Source: Fasciola hepatica (Eukaryota > Platyhelminthes > Trematoda > Plagiorchiida > Fasciolidae). Taken from it: 64,000 nucleotides of DNA. Shown here piece after piece: positions 45,452 to 56,750 of this stretch. A model generated the notes under the pieces. That model saw only the letters and a list, made by a program, of their open reading frames with translations. It searched no databases and had not been told where the DNA came from. The stretch spans positions 4,228,501 to 4,292,500 of the forward strand of contig CANUEZ040000113.1 in assembly GCA_948099385.1 (NCBI GenBank), given 5' to 3'. Made by a program: the position numbers and the translations under genes. Positions within the stretch are counted from its first letter, which is position 1. Every line of letters begins with the position of its first letter.

Positions 45452-48400
45452 CACACCACTTGGCGCATCGTTTTTTCGATACACTCCGAGACTCGTTCGG
45501 GCCGGACGTGCCGAAAATAATTAATAATCTATTTCACATATTCGCTCTTACTAATCTGTGCAAGAGTACGACAAGGATTTGTCCGACCCGATTGTTTAAC
45601 TGAATATTAAATGAACGTCGTGGAGTTGGGAATCACCAAATAGTTGATATTACGGTGCTTTGCAATTTACAGTAAATACAGAAAATGTAACAAACAGCAA
45701 TCCCCAATGGTGATTGCCTTCGGCCAAAACAGTCCAAGAACGGAATGGAATAATGGACCAGCGTCAACAAGTCACACTCCAGCCACCACAGACGAAAGGT
45801 ATCAGAAGCGTTACAGAGAAAAAAATAATTGAAATGGTAAGCAAGAATAAGTTGCAGAGGGATAGAGAAAAGTCGTCTGACACAGCATTCGTTGATTAAC
45901 TGACCAACATCCATAAGCAGATTCAACACCGGCCCCCAAACCGTACAGTTTTCTCCAAGCAACACACCCACCGCGCTCCCAGTTCGGAACGCGTCAGACC
46001 AAAGTTTTCAAACGTTGGGCATGAACCAACGCAACCCTAATTGGGGACCAGTAGTGCTTCCCACCGTTTTTCAATGAGATGCCCATAGTTCCGATGGAAC
46101 AACCCAATCCTCTCCCAGTCGGGTAAAAAATGGGTTTGCTGCTTGGGAATTTACTAGTTATTAGACAAACACTATTTTTGAAAACCAACAAGTTTATCAT
46201 AATAATGGCAAACTGAAAATCTGTACAAATGGGCAATTCGATGCCTGCTTCGTTCTGAATAGTCGAACGGTGTTCGTCGTTGTTATGCTATGTGGTCACC
46301 GAGTCTGAAATATTAAGATGTAGAAAAGTCAGATAATCGGACTTAAGGAAAAGTTGAACAACATCAAATGCTCAAGTGCAAATTTCGAAGACAATTCGAT
46401 TGAGATCTGTTGTCGACAAGACGGAGAAATATCTGACCACCTTTGTATCAAAGCAGCCGTATTCATTGAGATAGGAAAATATCGAGAAATTAGGCAGCAA
46501 TAAGTTGGATCACATGAATGTTTACTCGTCGAACAATAGGACTGTGATGTACAACTTTGTATTAACTACGGACTGAACCGGAGGAACACGTGGAGTTGTG
46601 ATTTGAGATAAATTGTCACTAATCTTCAGAGATGTCGATTATATCAAATGAATGGAACAATTCAGAAAGAAAAAGCAGTGTGAAATTTATTTCGAAGAAA
46701 ATAATAATCGATACACTGCCTTCTCGCCTTGCATCGGCGTGATTTCTCGCGTCGATAAATCATCTTGCTATGTCTTTCAGTGACAGACACCGGTTCTTCT
46801 GTGAACCTTGGGATGGAACGAACACCATTTGGGGTTTCGTTAAAAACAACGAATTTCATTGAATTAGCCTTGACAGCAACAATGGGCCAGTATTTTTCAG
46901 TGGCCTTCAATTGCTCAATTCAAAACCAGCAACCGACTAATGCCAATTCGTCCCCAAATGGCGCAGTCCGTTGTCACACTCAAAGATAATTACGTCATCT
47001 AGAATAGTGGAAGTGAAAAACATGAATTTATGTGAACGCATGCAAAATTGGAACAACGGTGTCATAGGAGTTATTGGAAAACGATAAACATTTACATGTG
47101 ATGATGTGATTTAGTGCAGTATGTGTGTCCGATAGTGCGCTATCCACGGAAATCATGTACAGACGAATTGATAGCAAAACCAGTGATACATTTCCACAAC
47201 CGGAAAAACAGTAAATAATATACATTATTGATCGATTTACAATTTTTGTAGGGCGTTTGCGGATAACGAAAATCTTATCTGGTTATATAGCGGATAAAAA
47301 AATGCGGAATACGGGATGGATGCTCGTGGAAAAAACGAGGAGCAAAATATCACCCAGAGAAACATTACCTTCCCTTTCGAAACACACGTAGCTCAGTTCG
47401 CAAATTCTTCGGTACCATTGTTCCACTGGTCTTGGGGGCCCCTTGATGAACGACCCGAGTTTCCTCAGGTGCGATTGATAAGGAAAACTGGAGATATTGT
47501 TCAAAGTTCCGTGGTGCCGCACGTCATCTTTCAGATGCTTTAAGCAATGAAAGTGGTGCACAATTTCATCTGGAGCGTATAAATGGGACATCTGTTGTAC
47601 AAAAGTCAGCAAAAGTTGATATGCAAAATAAACATTAGGTATGTGTACTTTAAGAAGGGGTAATATGTACAAGGATAAAAATAAAATCAAATAGTGAATG
47701 ACCTAGTACAGGTACAGCTGAGTAATGCGGTGTTGTGGTCGATCTTCACGGCAATTGGTTTCCTGCGTGAGTGCCTGGTGCGAGCTCAGTGGTAGCCGGG
47801 TTCGTGTCGTTAGCGGACGTGTGTTTTAGTAGCGGTAGCGGTGTACATAAGCCGTCGTGTTTTGTTCGCGTGCCGCGGGAGTGTGTAATTTACTCATATG
47901 CAGCGGCAACCTGGCGGAATGATAATTGAAAGTGAAAATCGACTTAGGAGCTACCATGTCACCAAGACGTCGAAACCCAGCAATCTAATGTGAGCTCGGC
48001 TGAAGTGGCTTGCAAATCAAGCAAAAAGCGGAGTCTTAGAATATTGGCCATGCTTTAACTACTTTCCCACGGTTCGCGATGTATGAAGGAATCCTTTTTT
48101 CTGGTCCCGAAGCTGAACTATTTTTCAAGGTCAGATGTTTTCTAACAATGGCTTTTTTGCATTCTCTACGGATCCTCGCGCTTGGCAACTTGTTTCGAGC
48201 ATTTTCGAATGCAGTCAGAAGTCGTGTAGAGCGCCTTTTTTCGAAGGTACTTTGGCACTGAAAAAAATATCTTGCTGGCTGGAGGGCTGCCGCTGGATAT
48301 CACTATGTTTCCAGAATTCCGATACCATCAATATTATCTTCTGGTCACTGTACTTTACTTCGTCACCCCAAAGTTCATTGTAAAAGCAAATATTTGATCA

Positions 48401-48559
48401 ACTCCTTGCACTCGTTGTGCAATGTCTGCAAACCAGCTGGCTGTCCGGAGAATCTCGATAAGCTTAGCTCATTCGTTAGCACCACGGATTTTTCTGTTTT
48501 CCTTTACATAAGGCCTGAACACTTAACTGATTACCTTAACTTTTGTTATGGCTCGTTTT
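45452..48559. other. No gene recognised
   Basis: 3.1 kb without recognisable domains. Open frames such as 47283-47690 (minus) and 48135-48383 (plus) show no motif. The last part may belong to the CR1-like element that follows, as an endonuclease region too eroded to recognise. Confidence 0.4.
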
Positions 48560-50440
48560 GCCTCATGGGAACCTGCCATATTCGAACCGATAGGTTCTCC
48601 TCCCCTCGTTTAAAGACGCTCCGTAGGGCTAATGAAAGGGCGTACAAATCGGGCTGGCATCATGCTGTAAAAATGCAACCCAAACTAATCTAGACTGGAG
48701 TACGAAATCTGAACAATGTGTATAAAGACACAGGGCTGGATAACAAGAACTGCCTGGAGATGTGGAAAGCCCTGAAACAGTTATGCTGTGCCAGGTGCAA
48801 TGTGAAGCTAAACGTCGAAGATCAGAATCATCAGTTCACCGTCAACCCCGACGCATCCTGACATCACTCTCTGTATATCGAGTCCCACGAATCCAACCCC
48901 GTTATACCTGGCTCCGTGCAAGGAGTTCTACTGCAGGTCAAGTGCCACAAGTCTGATGGCACCATCTTGCTGCCACCAGTGTTAATAAAACCTACTCTTT
49001 CGAAATCACTTTCATTCTGAGGCGATTTCTGATTGTTGGAGATCTGTACGCATCACACCTGTCCCCAAGAAACGGTCCAACAAATATCGTTCGATAGCCT
49101 GCGCATCTGCTTTGCTGAAAGCACTCCTCCGCCACATAATTCCCCAAGTTCACTCTCCCGACCCGACACAATTTACCTACAAACTGCCTCTGTCAACCCT
49201 TGATGCCTTTGTCTACCGTTAATTCTATTGCTTCTACTGTTGATCACAGTGGCAGTACTGTCAGACTAATTCTTCTTGACTGTGCGAATGCTTTTGGTTC
49301 CCTTCCTTGTGGTACTCTCCTTAGTATTCTACATGATAACTGAGTTGATGGTTGTACAATGAACACCCTTAGTGAATATTTATTTAATCGCACAGTTTTC
49401 TTCTTGTGGTAACGGACACTCGTCTTCTATTCAGGTTAATTCTGGTTTTTTCAAAGCAACTGTATGTCCTCATTTCTTTTCCCCCTTTTCTATTAATCTC
49501 ATTAGCTGCAATGTCGAGTGAATTGAACAGGCCGAATCCTGAAAGAGCCACTGATAATTAAGAACCCCACAAGAGTAGTGCATTACTTGGTATTCGTGGA
49601 ATCATGTAATTTACAGGTATGTAGTATAACACAGAGAATACGGTACCTCAAAATGGAAAGAGTTATTCTTGAATATCAAATACGCCAAAGATGTTTTGCA
49701 CGGATGTCTCTATGACGGAAATGAGGGTTTGAATTCTCTTCAAAACAGTGTGAATGAACTTGGCTACTGGTCCGCTTCCCATTCCTTTTCACTTAATGTC
49801 CTAAATTGTGTGGACGTGTCCTTCAGTCTAGATTGCGGAACAGGTCACCAAACTGTTTTCAATAACATCCCATATCGCTCCACTAGATAATCACCATTTA
49901 GCCAAGGCTTTCTCTTCTATCATTCAGACCATGAAAATTCAGTGTACCTTACTATACCGTGCTTCGTTTAGTAACAGCTCGCGTTCTTCCTCTTTGGCTC
50001 TATTGTTGTTATATAATTTTTCCCCGGCTTAACAGCAGAAGATTTTGGTCTTTTCACTAAATCTCTGAAATTGCTATCTCATTGCAGCAAGATTAGTAGA
50101 GATATTTCCATTGAATCTATCATTATCTAGCACTTTGTTACTGGTGACAGATTCACAAGTAGGTTGCTATCAGACACAAATCATTGTCTTCACTTTACGT
50201 TCTCTAAAGCCGTCTCATTCTCTTCCATCCGCTCGAAAGTGAAAATACTTTGTTCACATATGTCTACATTATTAAAGTACACTCATCCCTTACCTTGTCC
50301 TCTTTCTCGTAGATCGCGAACAGCCATCTAGTTGTTCACCTTCAAGTTGTATGCTTTGCTTTGTTCCACTTCCACGCATTACACCGCATCGCCCAATAAG
50401 CCCTTAAACTCTTTTCTTTTGGTTTCCTCTGTAAATCACG
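48560..50440 (+). mobile_element. CR1-like LINE relic, reverse transcriptase region
   Basis: In shifting frames the plus strand follows a CR1/Jockey-type RT. It has a pre-RT linker (RLKTLRRANERAYKSG at about 48615, EMWKALKQL at about 48755), then VPKKRSNKYRSIACASALLKAL (about 49057-49125, given here as blocks), DPTQFTYK, LILLDCANAFGSLP (about 49265-49310), a region like the post-catalytic domain (KYAKDVLHG, ASHSFSLNV, 49670-49800), and C-terminal pieces to about 50440. The catalytic YADD box is replaced by YAKD. Dozens of stops and shifts are present. Confidence 0.65.
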
Positions 50441-51099
50441 TACGTGCTAAACATTCATCCTGCGCTGAGTGTATAGAAGCTTTCATCGACTTGACTTGAT
50501 GAGCTTTGCGGCCATCTAGGAGTACTAGCTGCAGTGACTCACGCCAATCTGGGTTTCTGTGAGCTGCTAAGACTGCTCTGAGTTCCCGATGAAAACATTC
50601 TACTATACCGTTTGCTGATGGGTGGTAAGCTGTGGTATGAATGTGACGGGTGCTTAAACATTGCAGAAGACCACTGTAGGCTCCCTCGAAATGTGAGCCC
50701 CAGTCTGTGATAACCACGACTAAGCAACTGAATGCTAAAACCGAGTATTCCAAGAAATCTTCGGCGATTGTTTCCCTGAATGCTTTGTGCAGTTGTACAA
50801 CTAACGACCATCTGGTGAAGCGATCTACGCAAGTGAAGAGTTAAATGCTACGTTTCGACAGAGGCAACGGCCCTACTAGATCAAAATGAACGTGTTGAAA
50901 ACGAGGGTCGACGCCTCGAAATTTGGATAGTGGGTGTACAGGATTGTCGTCCCGTGAAACGAGTGACTCACAGGTAAAAGTAACCCGAGTCTCAAGGAAT
51001 AGAGCATGAGCTCGCTTTGCTACGTGTACCGTAGGACAAATTATCAAACAATGACAGTAACATATCTCAAATTGTCTGAAAAATATCCATTGCATCGTG
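50436..51099 (-). pseudogene. Gypsy integrase relic
   Basis: The minus strand encodes a Gypsy-type integrase core: FQHVHFDLVGPLPLSK, then FTCVDRFTRW, VVITDWGSHFEGAYSGLLQ, HIHTTAYHPSANGIVECFHREL. The three catalytic acidic residues (D in FDLVG, D in ITDWG, E in IVECF) are all present. A stop after SKRSI near 50841 and at least one frameshift disable it. At the 51100 side it abuts the Penelope-like structure. It is on the same strand as the RNase H relic at 53690-54215 and may come from the same insertion. Confidence 0.85.
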
Positions 51100-51875
51100 T
51101 AGAAGTCCAAATCGGCGAAACAATTGTTTTTCAGTAATTCATTCTCAAGCCATTTACAGTTTCCATAGTCGACATTAGACAAAACATCACGAACATAGAC
51201 ATGGAGTAAACACCAACCATGGGCAGGGGTTTGTCAGTCAAATGTGATTGGTTTATCTAGCTGACTCCGTCTAGGTAGCTGGACGGTAGATTCATGCGGC
51301 CTTGGTCAATCTTGGGCCAGGGGAGTTGGAGTGTCCGGACCAAACGCTTTTGGGCGCACAGGTCAGGGGTCAACTTCCTTATTCCGATTGCCTCGGCTAT
51401 CGCTAGTGCTCAGCTGAACACCTTTACATTTGTTTGGGGGGACACGATAAAGAACTTTGAAAGCGGCTTCCGGATTCACCGGATGTCCAGTGTCGACCAA
51501 ATGCGCTAAGATTGCGCTATTTATCGATCCAGTTTTTCCTTGACTCAACCAGCGCGGATGATGCTCTTTAATCCGAGTTGATAGCTGTCGTGCCGTTCGA
51601 CCTGTGCGCCCAAAAGCTTTTGGTCCGGGCACTCCAACTCCCCTGGCCTAAGACTGACCAATGCCGCATGAATCTACCGTCCAGTTACCTAGACGGAGTC
51701 AGCTAGATAAACCAATCACATGATAAGGACAATTTGACTGACAAACCCTTGCCCATGGTTGGTGTTTACTCCATGTCTATGTTCATGATCTTTTGTCTAA
51801 TGTCGACTATGCAAACTGTAAATGGCTTGAGAATGAATTACTGAAAAACAATTGTTTCGGCGATTTGGACTTCTA
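51100..51875. mobile_element. Penelope-like element end folded into a large inverted repeat
   Basis: Left arm 51100-51364 and right arm 51599-51875 are reverse complements with about 90 percent or better identity by eye. The right arm has a dozen extra bases near 51722-51735. The 234-bp spacer holds the GIY-YIG domain sequence. Each arm encodes the C-terminal signature of Penelope endonucleases in outward direction: LCAQKRLVRTLQLPWP on the minus strand in the left arm and LCAQKLLVRALQLPWP on the plus strand in the right. Inverted and partial tandem copies at element ends are typical of the Penelope group. Confidence 0.85.
51290..51632 (-). pseudogene. Penelope-like GIY-YIG endonuclease domain
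   Basis: The minus strand gives GRTGRTARQLSTRIKEHHPRW, SAILAHLVDTGHPV and FKVLYRVP. After a frameshift near 51430 it continues ALAIAEAIGIRKLTPDLCAQK and ends with the QLPWP tail. This is the end of the Penelope ORF. RT, which should lie upstream on the minus strand beyond 51632, is absent: the right inverted arm occupies that place. The first GRTGR residues are encoded by antisense of the right arm itself. Confidence 0.8.
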
Positions 51876-53354
51876 TATCTCATATTGTGAGCAAACCGAC
51901 TACAGATTCATTACAGTCAAAAAAGGCATCGAAAGACGCAGACAGTAATATACGAGAAACACTCGAGATGGCAATACAGGAACGAGTCAAGTGGTTCACA
52001 TAGAAGCTCCTCATTTATGAGGGGAATTTTGACCAGAAGAGAATTAGTATCTCTAGGGAACACACACAGGAGCGGGTGAAGAACAAGCGGAATAACGTGA
52101 TTGTGAGATTGAGCTAGATCAGAGGGAGATGGCCAAGTCCAGTCGTCCCCACGGATCAGGCAGACCGGGGGTGGGGGGGGGGGGAGAATAATTGCGTTCA
52201 AACCTTTGTGCCTCGTCATGTAATTCAAGCTATTATGACGTGGATCATTCCAAAACCGGGGAAAATGTTTACGTAAACGATAAACTCGAGCAGACGAGCA
52301 CAACAATTAGGCTTATGAGAATTGGGGTCAATAGACTCTGGTCGTAGAGACAAGACTGGAAAGAACTGCGAGACGCAATACGACTGAACAACATTTGGTA
52401 CGCGGTTGAGGAAGCCAAGAGTAAGGTCTGCATGGAATTTAGTGTTGACAGAGCATGCAAGGCAAGCAAATATTCTGGTTAACATAAGGTAAATTCAAGA
52501 TAAGTGGCTTGGAACCTGGAGTGAATCAGTTTAACGAAGTTCCTCGATATGACGAGCAGAATTTACTTGTCCAGTTTCAATAAATCTTTACAGTCTGTGT
52601 ACAGAGGCTACACGCTGGCTAGTGCCTCTGAAGTGCGTCGAAAGTAGTGGTAGGGCTAGTCTCGTCCGTGAAACGCACATTCAAACAAGTGGCAGGCGGG
52701 AGATGATCGGCTGATTACTACTGAAGCTCTCCCAATTTCTCATGGAGAACAGAGGCCTACCTTTCCACTTAATATTCATTATAATCAGATACGCGGTGAA
52801 TGAATAAATCCACCGCTTTTTTGGAGAAGCAATGTGATACAAAATGACTGAGATCCTTGCGGTTATCACAAGTTTTCACCCAAGCCGTACAATTGTCTCC
52901 TCCTGCGAAGTGTAGTCGGCCGCAAAACCGACACTCTTTCTTTGCCTTCTGGCTTTTCTTTCTTGTTATTTTATACAGGTAGTGAGATTCTCAGTGCGTT
53001 TGGAAACTGGTGTTGGTTTTAGCTCAGGTTGGTGGTTTTCATCTTTGAACTTGGCGTTTAGGTTACTGCTGAACACAAAGCCCGGCCATCAAAAGTCGAT
53101 AAAAAAGACCATGAGATTCTGACGCATTTAACTTCTCCATGAGTTTTTCAGCTGCTTACTCAAAACAGATATCTACATACTGCTGAAATGCTAACCCCGG
53201 AATCTTCAGCAACCTTTTAATCACAGTGGGGTTGCTTTATACCATCACTATCCGGTCCCGCACGATGCTCTTTTTCAGACAGGTGGTAAAAGTCAGCTCT
53301 TCAGGAAGAGCAACTTGTTTATTGTTAAAGCTTGCAAACAAGGAAATCTCAGTC
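51876..53354. other. No gene recognised; G-run at 52167-52184
   Basis: About 1.5 kb with no supported feature apart from an 18-base run of almost pure G (one T) at 52167-52184. Minus-strand open frames at 51917-52485 carry no recognisable domain. The stretch separates the two parts of the minus-strand Gypsy relic. Confidence 0.4.
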
Positions 53355-53625
53355 GTTGCTAATTCTTCGGTGATTTATAAAGCCTTTCATACCAGTCAGA
53401 TTGTTCGATTTGTAAAGGGGCAAGCAAAAGTCTTTTTCTGGTCAATCGCAAAAAGGCGGTGATGTAATAAAACAAAAGCATATACAACATAGCATCCAGG
53501 GGTCTTGCTTGCTCTCGAACCAGCAAATGCCACCTTTGGTTCATCAAAAGAGGCATCCAATTATCGTCTACAAAGCCAAGTTGACCAATCGTCCCATTTT
53601 CCAGTGAGTGGTGGTTTGTTTGGGT
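53355..53625. repeat. Dispersed repeat, partner of 41988-42190
   Basis: Same orientation as its partner. The match covers cgttgctaattcttcggtgat through gatgtaataaaacaaaagcatatacaacata and resumes faintly near 53580. Because it lies inside what seems to be a Gypsy relic, both copies may be Gypsy spacer sequence; not proven. Confidence 0.55.
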
Positions 53626-53689
53626 GTACACGGGAGTCAGCTAAGAAACGGGTGTAGCCAGTGTGACGGTTAATCCGTCTGAAAGGATG

Positions 53690-54215
53690 AAGCTAACTGG
53701 AAGGAAATAGCTCCGGCGGGTGTTCGATAAGGATAACAGACTCACATACGGCTTTCGTGGCTACTGCAGTCGCTAGAAGCACAGATAGAGTGAAAGGCAA
53801 AGTTTGACTGGGTGTATCCTCGGACGGCTTGAGCGGTAGTTGCTGGCTTTGAGAGTAGTGAACGGCTTTGTTGAAGACACTCGATATCATGCCCGATCTT
53901 TCAACACTTACTATTGCGTCCAAATCGATGTTGGACATTGGAGTACGCGTGAAAAGATGTGGTTGACGGGACTATATGCCCCAGGGAAGTGTAGAACGTT
54001 CATAGCAAACTGAGACTAATTGTAAGTGGCGAATCTCGCGTGGTGAGCGGCCTTTCGAAGCTGGCTTTAGCACGTACGAAAGGCTTATGATCTCTAAACA
54101 CAGTGAACGAACCACCTTTGAGTGCGTGTCGCAAATAACAGATGCCTAAGTAGACGGCCTGTAATTCCCTACCAAACGTGCTGCACGGAGATTCTGCAGG
54201 CTGTAGGCAATTATA
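53690..54215 (-). pseudogene. Gypsy RNase H and tether relic
   Basis: The minus strand at about 54170-54035 reads FGRELQAVYLGICYLRHALKG, then GSFTVFRDHKPFVRA, matching the end of the Gypsy RNase H (usual form TDHKPL). The REIRHL block follows, then an open stretch 53938-53693 (SNIDLDAIVSVERSG) where Gypsy proteins have a variable tether before integrase. At least one stop and a frameshift. RT and gag upstream are missing. Confidence 0.75.
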
Positions 54216-54474
54216 AAAGAAAACTAAAGGCTGCCAAGAGTCGCCTACAAGTTGTTACCATTGAAGACCAAAAGGCTTGGAAGTAACCAGGCAAATAAAG
54301 GTGACAAAACGATGAACATATAAAAGGTAGTAGAAAAATAAAAATAGACACATAAGAAATTGGGCCACCTATGGGATATTCTACGGCAAAGCATCAAACC
54401 CAAAAATATTAGACAGGCCATTAATCGGTGGACAAAAAAGAGACTTTTGGGATCTTGGCATCCGGCCAGTTGCA

Positions 54475-54745
54475 GACGTCAGTCAAACCTTACTATGTTT
54501 TCTCCTTATTACACGCGTTCGTTATGCCCTTCGATTATGCATGGACCAGCGGCCCGTCACTCTGATCCTGCGCATCAAGCCAACACGATAAACAGATCAA
54601 TGATTCCCACGATCAATGAGAAGAAGACGATCGGGAGAGATAGTGATTAGCGTGTATTGTTCGAGCGTGAACATGCGAAGGTCAAATGGCCACCGTAATT
54701 GGCACCAAGCTTTCAGTTAAACAATAATGTGCTAAACAAATGTAC
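54475..54745 (-). mobile_element. Gypsy-type LTR, copy 3
   Basis: Aligns with copy 1 over gtcaaaccttac, cttattacacgcgttcgtta, catggaccagc and cgggagagatagtgatta, and with the plus-strand LTR at 58630 through ggcaccaagctttcagttaaacaataa (reverse complement). It lies 260 bp upstream of the minus-strand RNase H relic, where a 5' LTR of that element would be expected if gag and RT had been deleted. Confidence 0.65.
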
Positions 54746-54889
54746 GAAGGTGGGTCTCGCTACATCCTTTGTCACATTTTAATTGGCTTTCCAGAGTTCT
54801 CCATATATCAAGTATTCTTACATGAATCAATCCAGCCAAGTGGTCAGAGGCGGCCTTATTCAAGTTCAGCTGAAAGTAAAACAAAAGGC

Positions 54890-55145
54890 TTGTACGCTGG
54901 TCGGTGGCTGGCGGTGGGCGAGCGATATAAGCGGTTATCACCTAGCGTGTAAGAGGTTCAAACCCCGCCACCTCCGGTCACTTTGGTGGTAGGTAGTAAT
55001 CCACCGTCGTCCGGATAGTTGCCAGACCTGATCTATTACAACCTTAATTCGTTCTCCATTCCAAGTCTCACTGCATGGTTGCCGGTTATCCCTAGCCGTG
55101 CAGAGAGCATTTGAGGATGCGCTCATGTGCAAGCATGTACTAAAA
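54890..55145 (+). repeat. tRNA-derived SINE copy
   Basis: Head from about 54902: ggtggctggcggtgggcgag with its end cgccacc able to pair, and B-box ggttcaaaccc. The body ttggtggtaggtagtaatccaccgtcgtccggatagttg and gccggttatccctag match the copy at 40434. Ends near gcaagcatgtactaaaaaaag. Confidence 0.75.
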
Positions 55146-56030
55146 AAAGCTGGGATCATTAAAGTTTTGTACCGAAATAAGTTCTAAAATTATCACTTAC
55201 TGTAGAGTGAGATTTTTATTGATTATGAAATGAATCAGAAAGCAGTATGATTATCTGTAACCAATATCCATTTGTTAAATTCAATTTGAAACAAACATCT
55301 AGAGACAGTTGGGGTTATCCACACTCAGTGTACACCATCACCGGTTGTCGATAAATTCCCAGAAAGAAGATTGTACAAGTTTGTTCTTGAGGTCACTTTC
55401 CTGATAACCGCGTTTACAGTTACATGGAGGTGATCTTTTTACTACAAGTCACAATGTGCACACAGAGATTGCGCTTTTTTCGGCGACGGTGATTTGTAGA
55501 GGAAGTAAAGCTTGCAGTTAATACATGCGCGAAACTTACATTCCAAACTGCGATCGGCAGAAGTTGGTGACCAAGTGGTTGCTATACACAGCCACTTTAC
55601 TTCGATTTGAATCCTTTGAATTCATGTCGCCTGGTAATCACATGCTGTGTACTCTATTTTTGTCATCAAATTTCTGGCTGGAGACGCAATTCCATTTCCA
55701 TTATCCACACTGTGATTTGAGTGTTTCGGTTCCTAGTAGTGTCCGTCAAAATAGTGTCGGTGTTGTTCGGTGGTGGTGCTACCGACAACACAGCCACACA
55801 TGCACTGTAGTATGGTGCAGGCAGTGATCCTCCGGGGGAGGGGAGGGGGGGTCGCTGTATGTGTCCTGTCGGCCAAAGCACAGAAAGACAGAAAACTCCA
55901 TCAACAGACAACAGTACCTACGTTGTTCGAACTTCATTATGGCAGCCTAGAGCGTGAATATTACAGTATACCCCTTTTTCTAACTAAACACTGATAATGG
56001 ATTTGGTGGTGCTAATTTGAAACCTTTGAT
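55146..56030. other. No gene recognised
   Basis: 0.9 kb of unique sequence. A G-rich stretch at 55831-55850 (ccgggggaggggaggggggg) could form a quadruplex. No protein-level similarity recognised. Confidence 0.4.
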
Positions 56031-56750
56031 TGAAACAAGTCCTGAAGAAGCTCGAGGAACGAGGTCAAAATTGAAACCCTAAGGAGCTAGTTTGGTGTCA
56101 CCGAGTTGGATGTCCTTGTTTTTCGGGTAATGCGAACGAGTAGCAACACGGTGTGGGCCGTTTTAGATCACTAGTTGGCATGGTGTCACTTAAAGATGAG
56201 GCCCACTCACGGTCAGTCCTGGGATACCTGCAATACTACTACCCGTTCGTTCCGAACTTGGAGATTAGTGCGCAGCCGCTTTTCCCGACTCAATCGTCCG
56301 AAGTGTGGCAGTGGGCCGGAAAGAGTGATAAGACTCCGTACAAAATACTGTCGATTGACCAACACTAGCCTCATTTACGCCAGCTTAACGAACAGTGCTT
56401 ATCATGGACTCTTCCGAAGTGGGACGTACATCAGATCATGTGCATCTTGTGCCTCCTCAGTGCTCAGAGGAAATATCCCCAGACACAGAAAGAAGCACTG
56501 ACAGTGCTTTGGGTGCTGCTTCGTTCCCACAAATACCTATTCGGAAGGAAGGTTAAAATTGTCACAGATCACCAAGCTCTTCAGTTTGTATATAGCACAG
56601 ACACATCCGCCGCCATTTCCACGGCAGCTACGATTCAGGGATAGAGCATTGTCCTGGCCGCCTAAAAATACGAAATTCTGCCGGAACCCGGCAAGAAGAT
56701 CCCGCAGGTTGACTTCTTATCAACGTACTTGCTTTTGGCTGTAGCCTAAA
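56031..56750 (+). pseudogene. Gypsy RT thumb and RNase H relic
   Basis: In changing frames the plus strand reads KKLEERG (about 56045), then VSLKDEAHSRSVLGYLQYYYPF (in blocks, 56180-56245) typical of the RT thumb, then RNase H: SAQRKYPQTQKEALTVLW (about 56460-56515), SHKYLFGRKVKIVTDHQALQF and, after a stop at 56642, a piece like KYEILPEPGKKIPQVD. The family differs from the minus-strand relic at 53690, since the RNase H end reads VTDHQAL rather than FRDHKPF. Confidence 0.8.

Noticed and set aside
46662..47690. Open frames of 74 to 135 codons considered as small genes
   Set aside because: No recognisable domain, signal, second copy or splice structure.
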